Shown here: positions 1 through 10,040 of the stretch, piece after piece
Numbering within the stretch: the stretch's first letter is position 1
How the letters are laid out: every line of letters starts with the position of its first letter
Source of the DNA: Rhopalosiphum padi
Taxonomy: Eukaryota; Arthropoda; Insecta; Hemiptera; Aphididae
DNA: 64,000 nucleotides
Reading direction: 5' to 3'
Assembly: GCF_020882245.1 (NCBI RefSeq)
Contig: NC_083597.1
Coordinates: forward strand, 27,816,652-27,880,651
Program-made: the position numbers and the translations under genes
The notes under the pieces: generated by a model
Database searches by the model: none
What the model was told of the DNA's origin: nothing
Seen by the model: the letters and a program-made list of their open reading frames with translations, nothing else

Positions 1-2090
1 TATATTACTTTATTTTTTTGTATTTTGGTTTTTGTAATAAAACACTGGGAAACGTAAAAAAAACATCTGAAATATTAATTTTTTGTTATGAAAATGATAA
101 ATTAACACAGCCAAACACCAAACTAAAATATTTACAAAAATATTCCATTCCACTATTTGTTTATAATTTTTTCAATTTATGAGGATTTGTGTCATATATA
201 ACATTTGGTTCACATTGTAAACAAATCAGACTACAAAAAATGTTTTTAATGATATGTAAGTATTAAGTATTCTATTTTTTATTTTAGTTTTTCATACTTT
301 CGCTTTAATCTCATATATTCTTTCTACTCATTTACTACAAGACATGGACAATAAATAATGTGTCATTTCCCTCCCAAAAGATTTAACAAACTTATTTCCA
401 GGAATTAACTAAAAACACTGAGAGCTTCATGCTCCGAACCGGTGTATACACCACAATTCCCACAGACAATTATTCAGCTGCTACAGATTTTCTACAATGT
501 TCATATAACAAAAAAAAAATCTCTGTTTTTAATTCTTTTCAACCTCAAATAATTTATCGTGACACTTCGCCGCCGTATAATTTTAAGAGCGCACATTTTT
601 CTCTTATGTGTTTTATTTCAGTAATTTAAAACTGTAATGTAGTTGATTTTTTTCCTTTCTGAAAGTTTCGAATGACTTTATTAATGGCTTTGATTTTGAT
701 TTTTTTTTTACGGAGGTAAGGAATATTTTAATTCCAAAAAGTCACCAGCTCTATCATTATTTATTTATTTAACGGAACGCTTGATATCTGAGTTCTTACT
801 TTTATAGCAGTTGTCTGGTTCTTAGAAACAATCCTCTGATTTAATCTGATAAACGAAATTAATATTGTACATCATAATGTAAAAAATAAATGGAGAAAAA
901 TTACAGCCGATTGGATGAAATAATAAAATATTATTTATAATTATTATGAAACAGCCACAATCAAAGCCAAGTAAATTGAGTAAATTATGAACTTATTTTA
1001 ATTTATTATGAACAGTGAAATGATTTATTGATACTCCTCAGTATAAAATGTGACTATATTATATTAACTGTTTATTATTTGTTTACCTGTTAAAGTATTC
1101 AATATGAAAATTATGTCAAATACTATTTTATATAAATAATTTATATAATATATATATTTGAAACTTAGCGATTTACTTTTTTAATAACATGAATGATTAT
1201 GTTCCAGAAGCATTAATTAAATTGCATAGCTTAAATTAATTAATGAAAAATAATATAGATATCAAAATGTAATTTAAATATTTATTAACTGGTATTTTTT
1301 AAAATACTAGGAATTATATTATGGAAATACTAGGGTTATAACAAAACAAAAGATTATTTTTGTTAACATTTTGTGTATCAAATATTATATCTACTTAATT
1401 TTGTATAAAATATATTATTTTTAGAAAATATGATTTTTACATGATAAAAATACTTTAAAAAAAATAAAATATTAATATTACAGATTGTAATTTTTTTTAC
1501 TTTATTCATATTTATTTTAATATCACATTTAATATTAAGATATAAATATTAAATATATTATACTTTATATCTATTTTAGAGTTTCCACATTTTCATTTTT
1601 TAAATGTACACGTTTATGTTAGTAATGTAATTAATAACATTTATTTTATTGATTGAATTTTCTTTTAAGTTATTATTTAACTTTTGTAATGCATTTATTT
1701 AGCTCTCAGTAAGAAATCTGCAAATTTACAGTATTAAAATTGAACGAATATATTATTACATTAAAAAAAAAAATAGAAAACATATTATGCTAAAATCAAT
1801 TATACTATTTTTAGTATTTTTAACTGTTCATATTTGTTTTATATTTTTCAACCAATAGACTTTAGATTACTTTAGAAAAAAAAATATATTTCTTTTAATA
1901 TCAGCGTATTATTGATAGAAATAAAAATAATAGTTGACAGTTAAAATAATAAATTGGAATTGAGGAATTTTGACATTTTATTTTCAGTATACAATACAGT
2001 GATCAATTTTTATGTCAACATAAGTATAAATAGCACATGCAAACAATTTTGACAACTATGGCCGATAACTGGGTTGAAGAACAGTATACT
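1..2090. other. AT-rich non-coding DNA
   Basis: Mostly A/T runs and short AT words. The only frame of note is 429-629 (+), 66 codons from a true ATG with no recognisable domain; it crosses an A9 run and I do not call it a gene. No splice-site pairs, RNA gene or element ends were seen. Confidence 0.6.
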
Positions 2091-2620
2091 AACTGAAAAC
2101 ACACATTCAACCGAACGGCGAGCTAAGGGGTGACGTTTGCCTCTTTTCATCCTTTTCATACATATTGTGTGCACCCCGACCCCGTGTTTTTCCGTTTAAT
2201 GTGGCAGAACGGTAGTCATCAAAAATGTTATATCCGGATTTCCCGTTTCTCTCTTCGCTAAGTCCGGTTACTCTCCGTCGCATGACAAAGTTACACGCGG
2301 TGTTTAGCATGGACTCCACAAATGTCTCGTTATACGATCCCCGTTATCGTTTCCTTCACATTTAACCGGATAGTCGGTAACCGCTACAGCGCTGTAAGAT
2401 CCCTGTTCCCGTTAATCCTCTAATTTAACAAAAGCTCCCACTTCTCTTCTCGACTATCACCTTATGACTAAATAAACTAGTCCCACCGAAATTAACGAAC
2501 AAATACGCGTGCACGCACACACGTACTTACACATTATTAGATATTATAATGTATTACACCCAGCCACGCGACTGTACTCGAATTTCGATTCCATCCACTC
2601 TTCCACTCTAAGTAGATTTA
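2090..2620. other. GC-richer island, function unknown
   Basis: Composition rises sharply compared with both flanks and CpG is common. A minus-strand frame (2319 down to 2107, 70 codons) is open but has no ATG at its start and matches no family I know. A perfect 10-bp palindrome, ACAGCGCTGT, lies near 2388-2397. The island could be a conserved regulatory element, an untranslated exon or an old insertion; the sequence does not decide. Confidence 0.4.
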
Positions 2621-4439
2621 GTATTTCCAAGATATCATCGATTTAATGATATAAATATCACAGGTTCGTTTGTTTTGTATACTTACCTGGTAAAACAAAC
2701 AATACCGATACTATGGGAATGCTAGGAAACTTAATCCACGAGAATTGGCAATATATCATTTTAAAACTATAAATATTTTTAAAAACAATTTTTTTTAGAT
2801 TTTTTTTTTAGATACTGAATAAAATAAAATAAATTAGATCAACTAAAAATTATTCTGTAGCAAATATTATACAACACGGGAATAAAACATATTAAAAGGA
2901 AACTTTTCGTGACAAAATAATAGTGTATTAATTTTCATGTATATTGCCTATAATTGTTAATCATAAATAATGTATATAATATGTAAAATATACCTAAATG
3001 TAAAATGTATGGTTTCTAAAATATTTATCAACATAATTAACTTTATTTTAATTTACATTTTAAAATTGACTTATTTATTAATTTACTAAATTGGTCTATT
3101 CATATTATAACTATTCTTAAATATATCAATACATAAATATGGTTCACAATATTACTATCTATAATATATCTATAATATATTATAGTCAATAAGAAAAGGA
3201 TATTTATTTGAATATGTTAGAAGATTATCTATTTGTTATTATTTAGAAACATAAACAAAAAATTAATATTTTTTTCTGAATTAGCTATTATGATATACTA
3301 TATAATATCATATTTGGTGCAACATAATATTACAATTTTAAATTCAGACTGTATCAATGAACGTATAGTTTTATGATGTGTGCACGAAAAAAAAATAAAA
3401 TAAATATTTACCGGTTTGTCATTTAGAGCAGCAATAGTTTAATCAGGTAGAAAATTGGATCAGGTTAATACTTTGGGATAGAAGAGTGACTAAAAAAAAA
3501 AAAAAATACCTAGTCATATTCATAATAATCGGGAAAAACTATTTTCCCGATTAATTTAAATATTTACGTAAAATAAGTTTTTTATGAAATCGATTATGTT
3601 ATTTTTTTATAGTTAAAAAATTAATTACTATAAAAACTTAAAAATTTCATTTAATATTTTTTGCTTTTTTTATGTAATTTATAGAACTTGAAACTCTCAA
3701 CATTATTATGGCTTTCAATTAAAAAATCGCTGTTTGTAGGTAAAACAGTTTAAAAATGTAATACAACATTTCATGTAAGTTGCTTTTAAAGCAATAACAA
3801 ATATCGATATTTTTTATTTTAATACCTATCGCTTGACAATTTCAAAATTATAAATACATATGATAGAAAAGATACAAAATATAAGATTCCTTATAAATAT
3901 TTTTACTGGGTTCAACAAAAATAAAAAAATAAAATATTTTCTCAAGACCACATATATTTTTTAACCGTTTGATGTTAACATTTTAACAATAATTGGTTAA
4001 AACGTATAATAATTTAAAGATTTATCCACGTATGATTTTTTTATAATTTGGTTGTAACTCTAAAAATTTTAATGGTGAACACTTGAAACATTTTAAGAAA
4101 ATACTACAATTGCCAATTTATATAACAAAAAATGGAAATTTTGAATTATTCAAACCAGTTTTCAAGCAATTAATAGTTTACTTTTTTTATTTATTTAAAT
4201 TGTCTTATCAATTATTGTCATCATATAATTAAGTTTTTGTCAAAATAAACACACTACTCATCAAATACATTTTTATCATTGACATAAAAATTAATGCTGT
4301 ATTAAATTTTTAATAGTTATTAACATTTATAACAAATTGTTATATTATCTATTATTAGAACAATAACTGTACGTACATTTGTAAAATCATTTTTTTTTTC
4401 AAAAAACATTTTTACAGCCAAAAAACTTTAACACATAAT
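2621..4439. other. AT-rich non-coding DNA
   Basis: No gene seen. The one ordered structure is the hairpin at 3526-3553, listed separately. Confidence 0.6.
3526..3553. repeat. Perfect 12-bp inverted repeat (hairpin)
   Basis: The arms TAATCGGGAAAA and TTTTCCCGATTA are perfectly complementary around a 4-base loop. The CGGG core is unusual in this AT-rich setting. There is no pyrimidine-rich tail or flanking gene to make it a terminator. It may be the tip of a decayed miniature inverted-repeat element or a protein-binding site. Confidence 0.6.
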
Positions 4440-4720
4440 AGGTACTCGTGATTTTATGAATATGCAATTTGTATGGCTGGCCTGTTAATTAATAAGAGCT
4501 CATGCATTGTGACAGGAGGTTGGCAAGAGGGTGGGTCTGAATAATGCACGCATTTTATAGTCTCACTCTTCTTGGCACATTCTTATTAATTATTCATTTT
4601 GTTCCGTAGTCCAAAACCATTTTTACTCAGCCTTTCTACTACTCTCTCTCATCTTACCATAGGATTTTCGTTCAAATCATATAAACTTTAATGACTTTGT
4701 TATGCATGCATGGATTTTAT
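4440..4720. promoter_or_regulatory. Candidate conserved regulatory element with homeodomain-type sites
   Basis: A complex block inside AT-rich DNA. It holds clustered homeodomain-type cores (TTAATTAATAA near 4485-4495, TTATTAATTATTCATT near 4583-4598, TAATGA near 4689), an octamer-like ATGCAATTTG near 4462, and a TGCATGCATGG word near 4703. No frame is open for long. The grouping resembles developmental enhancers, but TAAT cores are common by chance in AT-rich DNA, so the call rests mainly on the local complexity. Confidence 0.25.
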
Positions 4721-5308
4721 GATTGTATTTGACCTCTATACAGAAGTATAATATAAAATGAAAAAAAAAATGTATCCCTAGCTATTATTATGTTGGATAA
4801 ATTATTAATTTGTTTAGCGTTAGAGAAAATTCCAGTCTGGAATAAAATATAAATCATTATTTCACTACATATTGTAAGACATTTAAACTTGTATATTATA
4901 CAGTTAAAACTATCTAGCCAAATAGTTAAAATAATAGGATAGATACACATTTTAATAATTTAATGAATACACGAACCTAATAATAAATCATTGTTCGTAG
5001 TTTTATCGAAATGTCCCTATCATAATAATTTATAATGACTATAAATAAGGGCTCCGTTATATATAAATAATATTGATTATTTGTTTTGACTGAAAATTCA
5101 AAAATATATAATTTAATAATTAATAATAGAAAAATTGAATAAGCTAAATTAATTTTTACTACTATAAGGTATACTTTATGTTTATTTAAAAGTTTGGACA
5201 TAATATTGTATTGTATTTTACGTATCCATCATAATATTGTATCTAGTTCATAAACTAATTAATTATATAAATATTTGTTATGTTAAATTTATTATGATTA
5301 ATATGACA
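4721..5308. other. AT-rich non-coding DNA
   Basis: Frames of 74-77 codons occur on the minus strand but are built of AT-biased residues (I, Y, N, L) with no domain; they look like chance. Nothing else seen. Confidence 0.6.
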
Positions 5309-5680
5309 TTATGTTTTTAAATTTTGTTTTATTAAAATTAAATTATGAAAGATCAGTCTGTACGGTATATTAAACGAGTTTATACATTTCATCACAGAAT
5401 TGTTAATTAAATACACATTCAGTTCAACATGACACTTAGCGGCCAGGTATACAACCAATGACAAAAACGTGAATTTTGTTGACCATTTTTGAAGTACATT
5501 GTTTATTATTCCTTTGGGGCATCGAAGCATCAGAATGAATAGGGAGATTTTGGGTAAATTGTCCAGTGCAAATAATTCGACATAAACGGGTTCGTTATTT
5601 TGGTCAGCAGTCAACGGCACTGAATACACGTCAAGTGAGTTTAATTTCCAATGGTTTTGCTATGCGATTATCAGTTTAGC
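5309..5680 (-). other. Unrecognised open frame, minus strand
   Basis: The frame is open for about 120 codons from a stop near 5664 down to 5309; the first possible internal ATG is well inside. The upstream half has mixed, protein-like composition, including two Cys and a run of hydrophobic residues in the middle; the downstream half is AT-biased. No family is recognised, no clear splice sites bound it, and no start codon fits its full length. It may be a decayed exon or chance. Confidence 0.15.
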
Positions 5681-5785
5681 TACCCTTCGTTTCCCCTTAC
5701 TCCTACTGTAGTCAAATTAATGCTACGTGGTCTGTTTCTGCATGAACGGATTCATATCCGGTCGTGCCGGCCCAAAACGGTTGTT

Positions 5786-5816
<31 letters not shown>

Positions 5817-5968
5817 ACACCGCCGCCGGGGAACCAAGAATAATAAATTATAGTAATCTGCCATGTGTAACACAATCTGAAATTAAACGTGTTGGAAACG
5901 TTTTATTCTCATTCCAATCTACAAGCAAATCCATACTTCAAAATTATAAAATCAGACGGAATTTCTAA
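5651..5968 (+). other. Unrecognised open frame over a triplet repeat
   Basis: A 105-codon frame from a true ATG. Its middle is a run of about ten valines that comes entirely from the GTC triplet repeat at 5780-5811. Both minus-strand frames over the same repeat are also open: one gives eight Asp after a Gly-rich stretch (about 5876 down to 5723), the other eight Arg. The minus strand also has an acceptor-like TTTAATTTCAG ending at 5877. A Gly-rich stretch followed by acidic repeats is the reading most like a natural insect protein, but the coding strand cannot be settled from sequence alone. Confidence 0.15.
5780..5811. repeat. GTC/GAC triplet microsatellite
   Basis: About eight GTC units in tandem, preceded by two TTG units, in a CpG-rich block. 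This is the only GC-rich triplet repeat in the window; the others are ATT- or AT-based. Confidence 0.9.
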
Positions 5969-7381
5969 AGTCAGTAAAAAAAAATATGTATCATATTTTA
6001 AATAATGTTTTATAGACTTATTAACATATTTTTATTTATTTATTCGTATTTATTATTTATTAATAGTAATGTAAAAATATAAGAAACTGATATTAATCTA
6101 TATAAATATTCATAAAAAATACATTTTTAATAGTTTTTTATATTTCTTGAAAAAAATCACGAAAACAAAGTTATTTAGATGATCAATTATTTTAGTGAAA
6201 TATTTTGTTGGTATTTTTGTTGGGAAATAATTTCCCTAAATATTTCTAATTTTTGCAAATATAATTTTAAAAACAATTAGCAAAGCTGAAAAGATAAACA
6301 TTTATAAATAGATTGTTATAATTATAAATAGTTGTATGTAGCATATTTCGTTTTACCTTATGAGAACTCTTCATTCAAATTAATTTACAAGAGTGTGTTT
6401 TTAAAAGTAAATAATAATTTATTTTTTGTTTATCCACTTGTAAAATATGGGGTAAATAGTTATTTACATACACGTTTAAATATTATTTTACCAATTAGAA
6501 TAACTAGAATTTAATTTGATAAATACGAAGGTTTTAAAAACATGATTTTTCAGGCTTTTAAATGAATTTGTGTTTTAAATTTATTACATTAAATAATAAT
6601 AATAATAATAATTAAAATATTAACCTGTTAAGTGTTAGCAAAAAAAAGGTTGGTTTCATAATTTTTAAAAAATAAATGTTTTAATGTAATCTCATTGTTA
6701 CTCAACAATATTCTTCCACTTAACAAAAATTTCTCCGAAATGCACTATTCACTTGATTTTTAATAACCTACTAATATTAACTTATCAAAATTGATTAGGT
6801 TAGGTTAAGGAAATTATATATTTTCAGGTGCCTACAATAATATTGAGCTATTACTAATTCTGTGATTTGATATTAATTTTGATATTGCATTACTAATTAT
6901 TATCAGATAATTGTTTGTTTGTATTTTAGTTTTCACACATAAAACAAAAGACTGAAAAAACAATAATTTGTTTTTCCGATGGTTCCTTTATGTTTTTATG
7001 GTATAGAAAAAAAAATTGAGAACTTCTTATGATCAAGTAAAAATGTAATAAATAATACTTTTCTTAAATATTATCTTTATTACTTATGAAAGAAAAATAA
7101 GATATACAACCATATGTGGGTAAATTCATGTTGAAGGAAGATGAATAATTAAATATGTTATTGTAATAAAAATATTCTATGGAATATTTTACACGGTAAT
7201 TTATATATTAAATATCATTAAAAAGTTAAAAAATAATCATTGTAATTTAATTACACTTTTATTAACTTATATTTTAAAAAAAAGATGTGTAGCGAAGATT
7301 TGATTGCAAGTCACTGCATCGTTGTAATGATAAACATTTTTGTTTTTTCTAAATGTTAAAATGTCTAAAAATAAATGTGTG
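5969..7381. other. AT-rich non-coding DNA
   Basis: It contains an (AAT)n microsatellite at about 6592-6614 and two TTAGG units near 6797-6807. No gene-like structure was seen. Confidence 0.6.
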
Positions 7382-7613
7382 GTTTAGATCAATGTTTCCC
7401 AACTTCTTTTACTCGCTGAACCTTTGCAGGAGCTTGAACGTTTTGTGGAACCCCCATATCATTTTTGGAGCTATTCTGTGTTAGAATCATAATTCAAATC
7501 AAAAATATTATTAATTAATTTATATTTTCCCAAATTTCTCACGGAACCCTTGGCACCGACTGACGGAACCCTTAGGTTCCGCTGAACACCAGTTGGGAAA
7601 CACTGGTTTAGAT
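7382..7613. mobile_element. Non-autonomous hAT-like miniature element with 8-bp target duplication
   Basis: A 216-bp element (7390-7605) has terminal inverted repeats: CAATGTTTCCCAACT at the left end, and CAGTGTTTCCCAACT when the right end is read on the minus strand (one mismatch). It is flanked on both sides by the identical 8-bp word GTTTAGAT (7382-7389 and 7606-7613). An 8-bp duplication and a CAGTGTTTCCCAAC-type end are hallmarks of the hAT superfamily. Inside, copies of GGAACCC and related words lie near both ends (about 7448 and 7553-7578), giving extended subterminal symmetry. No transposase is encoded, so it must have been moved in trans. The clean duplication and near-identical ends suggest a fairly recent insertion compared with its surroundings. 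Confidence 0.88.
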
Positions 7614-8149
7614 AACTTTATCTAAAAGTGCATATACACTTGTACACTTGTATGCATTTATATACGAAACAACACACACAAAATGTAAAACAGTTCAAAG
7701 GTTAGGTTAGCTTCACCATCAAAGGCTATGACAGACGATCGTTTTTAGACGATTTATAATTATGTTATGATTATTTTTTTTGTCCAATTAAACATCATTG
7801 TTTATATCAAGAGATAAAAAATAACAGTTATAAAAGAGTCATAGGTATCATTATTGTACAAAAAGTTATATTAAAAAAAAAAATTATTCTATCACTGTTT
7901 CTTAAAGTTTATATTTTGAATATTTATTACATTATTATTAATTTCCACGATACACGAGTTTTGCAATATGATGCATTTTATCTGTCTATTATAATTTAAA
8001 ATTATAGTACGATTAACATAATGTTTCATACGACCATACCGCTATTTAATTGTATTAGATGCTTTATTATCATTTATTATTATTCTAAAATCAAATCACT
8101 AACTCAATTCGACACGCACATTGTGCACTTCATACAATTTTAAACCAAA
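7614..8149. other. AT-rich non-coding DNA
   Basis: A GGTTAGGTTAG word lies near 7701. The right part (about 8090-8149) may be a further decayed piece of the retrotransposon relic that follows. Nothing else seen. Confidence 0.55.
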
Positions 8150-8480
8150 CTAAAAAGAATAAAATATATTAAAAATTTAAAACAATGATGTACATCTATC
8201 ACAAGAATGAATGAAGAATTTTTGAAAAATATTACCCTGGAGAAATAACTCTATAAGTATCATTCATATATGTTGGAAAATGCATTTTCCTAATTTGACT
8301 GTTGGCAAACGGCACGATGAACATGATTTAAACCACTTCAAAATTGAGTTAGTAAAACTAATACTCTCTAACTTTCTGAATAATAAATCATGATTCACAG
8401 TGTCGAATACTTTACTAAAGCTGATATTTATAATGTTAACCTAATCATAAGAATCAACAGATTTTAACACCTAAGCCAAA
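8150..8480 (-). mobile_element. Degenerate jockey-like LINE reverse transcriptase fragment
   Basis: Read on the minus strand from 8470, the frame gives VLKSVDSYD, a stop, then VNIINISFSKVFDTVNH, followed by DLLFRKLESI, SILKWFKS and a TVKLGKCIFQ-like stretch ending at a stop at 8264. This follows the order of non-LTR (jockey/CR1-type) reverse transcriptases: the D-F-S-K-A-F-D-T-V-N-H catalytic motif, then L..KL...G, ILKW..SYL..R, then VKLG. The catalytic Asp before F-S-K is replaced by Ser. After 8264 the similarity continues in other frames: V-I-S-P-G where VTSGVPQG is expected, then a stretch like IDVHHCF and KFLIY where the YADD box should follow, but the ADD residues are missing. Stops, frameshifts and the lost catalytic residues make this a dead fragment, truncated at both ends with no poly-A tail visible. 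Confidence 0.8.
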
Positions 8481-9234
8481 CATCCAATTGACAAAATAAA
8501 ATATACAATTTATTTGTTTTAGGAAACTATAAGCGTTGTGGCACATTTATTCAGTAAATACATATTAAAACATTTCGAATATGTAGATATAACTTATAAT
8601 TATAAACACAAACCACGATTCTATCAATTAATAATTATTATAAATACAATTGTGTATATCATTTATTAGTATATTTTATATTACTCAAAATATATAGGTA
8701 CTAAATTTGAATAGCTTACACATATGAATAAAATTCATTGTTATTATTATTATTATTATTATTTAATTATAATATACAGATAGGTTACCTATCTAAATAA
8801 TATTTTATATCCACAAATAAAATTTTTAAGTATAAATATAATATATAGCAATAAAACATAAGTAAGTTATACAATGCCAATTAAATGTAAAATATTTAAT
8901 TTATTTTACAAAAAAATAAATTAATGAATAATTTCATCTAACGCTGGTTTTAAAGTAATTTAGTAATTTTTTATAAAACTAAAATTGATGATGGCTAAAT
9001 CATCGAAGCAAATTAAAGAGCAATTAAAAAATGAATTTATTTTCATGTACCTATATTCAAATTGTATCTTCGTTAGAATTAAAATGTCTGGGATATGAAA
9101 TCGTTTGTATGTCAAATATTAGCAAAACTGTTATGAAATAGGACACGCACGTGTTATAGACCATATAGAGTAATACGGAAAAATTCAGATTTTTTTTATA
9201 ACGTAATATGAGAAACAACCAAAATAATTATTTT
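8481..9234. other. AT-rich non-coding DNA
   Basis: It contains a (TTA)n microsatellite at about 8740-8764. Decayed 5' parts of the adjacent minus-strand LINE could extend into 8481-8600, but I cannot show it. No gene seen. Confidence 0.55.
8740..8764. repeat. (TTA)n microsatellite
   Basis: Eight uninterrupted TTA units. Confidence 0.9.
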
Positions 9235-9531
9235 ATGAGTTCATTTTTGTTTGTTGTCATAACATTCGTGGACGAGGGTATTCCCACTATCGCGGAAAGG
9301 GATTTTAATTTCATTTTTCGCTGTAGTACGTATTAGATCTTTTCATCGCTTTTGGACCCGCCGCCACTACCACTTTTTTTTTATATTTTTAAATTTTTTT
9401 TTTATTTCAGATGTTCTTTGTACTCCGGTTATAGTATTATTATTGTTCCTGCCAACGTCACTGCTGAAAATACCTTTACCGCCCACATGAAAAAGGCGAT
9501 ATCAATTATGTCACGCAGGTTGTTCGGCTGA
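9235..9531 (+). CDS. Candidate two-exon small protein, unrecognised
   Basis: An ATG at 9235 opens 33 codons starting MSSFLFVVITFV, a short hydrophobic stretch that could be a signal sequence; the frame stops at 9334-9336. A second open stretch of 39 codons (9411-9531, ending TGA) begins right after a strong acceptor (pyrimidine-rich run, TTTATTTCAG, ending at 9410) and reads well as protein (for example SIIIVPANVTAENT). A donor GTATTA at 9330 would join the two in phase with an intron of about 80 bases, giving 71 residues. That donor is weak, phase agreement has a one-in-three chance, and no family is recognised. This is a guess from frame and splice signals. Confidence 0.2.
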
Positions 9532-9779
9532 TATTGCGGCGAGGTCGGGGGGCTGAAAGCAAACAGCCCCTTGCCACCTACCACCACCTCGGTGTATAAT
9601 TGACACTATGCATTACTATGGATTAAATTTACTGATGTTTTGTTGCACAAAAACCACTAACCACTGACAGAGGTCCACGATATTGTGTTATTGACTTCAG
9701 TGCGACACAAAATGTTGTTGAAATTAAAACGTTTACCCTAAGGGACGGGTAGCTCGTCGTGCGGCCGTGCGGGTGGTAG

Positions 9780-9870
9780 AAAACTAGAGGGGAACCAATC
9801 AACCGAGCAAAGTTCGAATACTATAGTATTCGCTACTATCTAAATATATACCACCCCACCGTCAGTCAAC
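9780..9870 (+). promoter_or_regulatory. Promoter-like cluster: CCAAT box and initiator
   Basis: A CCAAT pentamer at 9795-9799 lies about 69 bases upstream of an initiator-like TCAGTC at 9862-9867, with an AT-rich stretch (TATCTAAATATATA, 9837-9850) between them in the TATA position or slightly close to it. A second CCAAT box in reverse (ATTGG) lies at 9896-9900. The block is CpG-rich. The order and spacing fit a polymerase II promoter pointing right, but each element alone is common. Confidence 0.25.
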
Positions 9871-10040
9871 GTTGGTGAAACTACCACACGACCTCATTGG
9901 TTTTAATTAGCGACGGGAACAATACGATGCAAATTTTGTGCAAGCCGTTACCGCCACCTCTACTATTGCTTCGGTCGCCGCTGATCCGAATCCCCATAAC
10001 CGATTTACCACCTTTGGGAATGGTCACCGGTTAATTAGCT
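9871..10040 (+). other. GC-rich island with small open frames
   Basis: Downstream of the promoter-like cluster an ATG at 9927 opens 35 codons rich in Pro and Leu (stop 10032-10034). The minus strand is open over the same stretch for about 49 codons, with an ATG giving 38 codons rich in Gly, Ser and Arg. Neither is recognised. A GGTTAATTAGC word at 10029-10039 is a homeodomain-type site. This may be a 5' exon and leader, or only a regulatory island. Confidence 0.2.

Noticed and set aside
6796..6808. TTAGG tandem units here and near 7701 (insect telomere repeat)
   Set aside because: Only two units each; far too short for an interstitial telomere or a TTAGG-targeted insertion.
9813..9823. GTTCGAATAC, similar to the tRNA T-loop B box
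   Set aside because: No A box at the proper distance upstream and no cloverleaf; not a tRNA.
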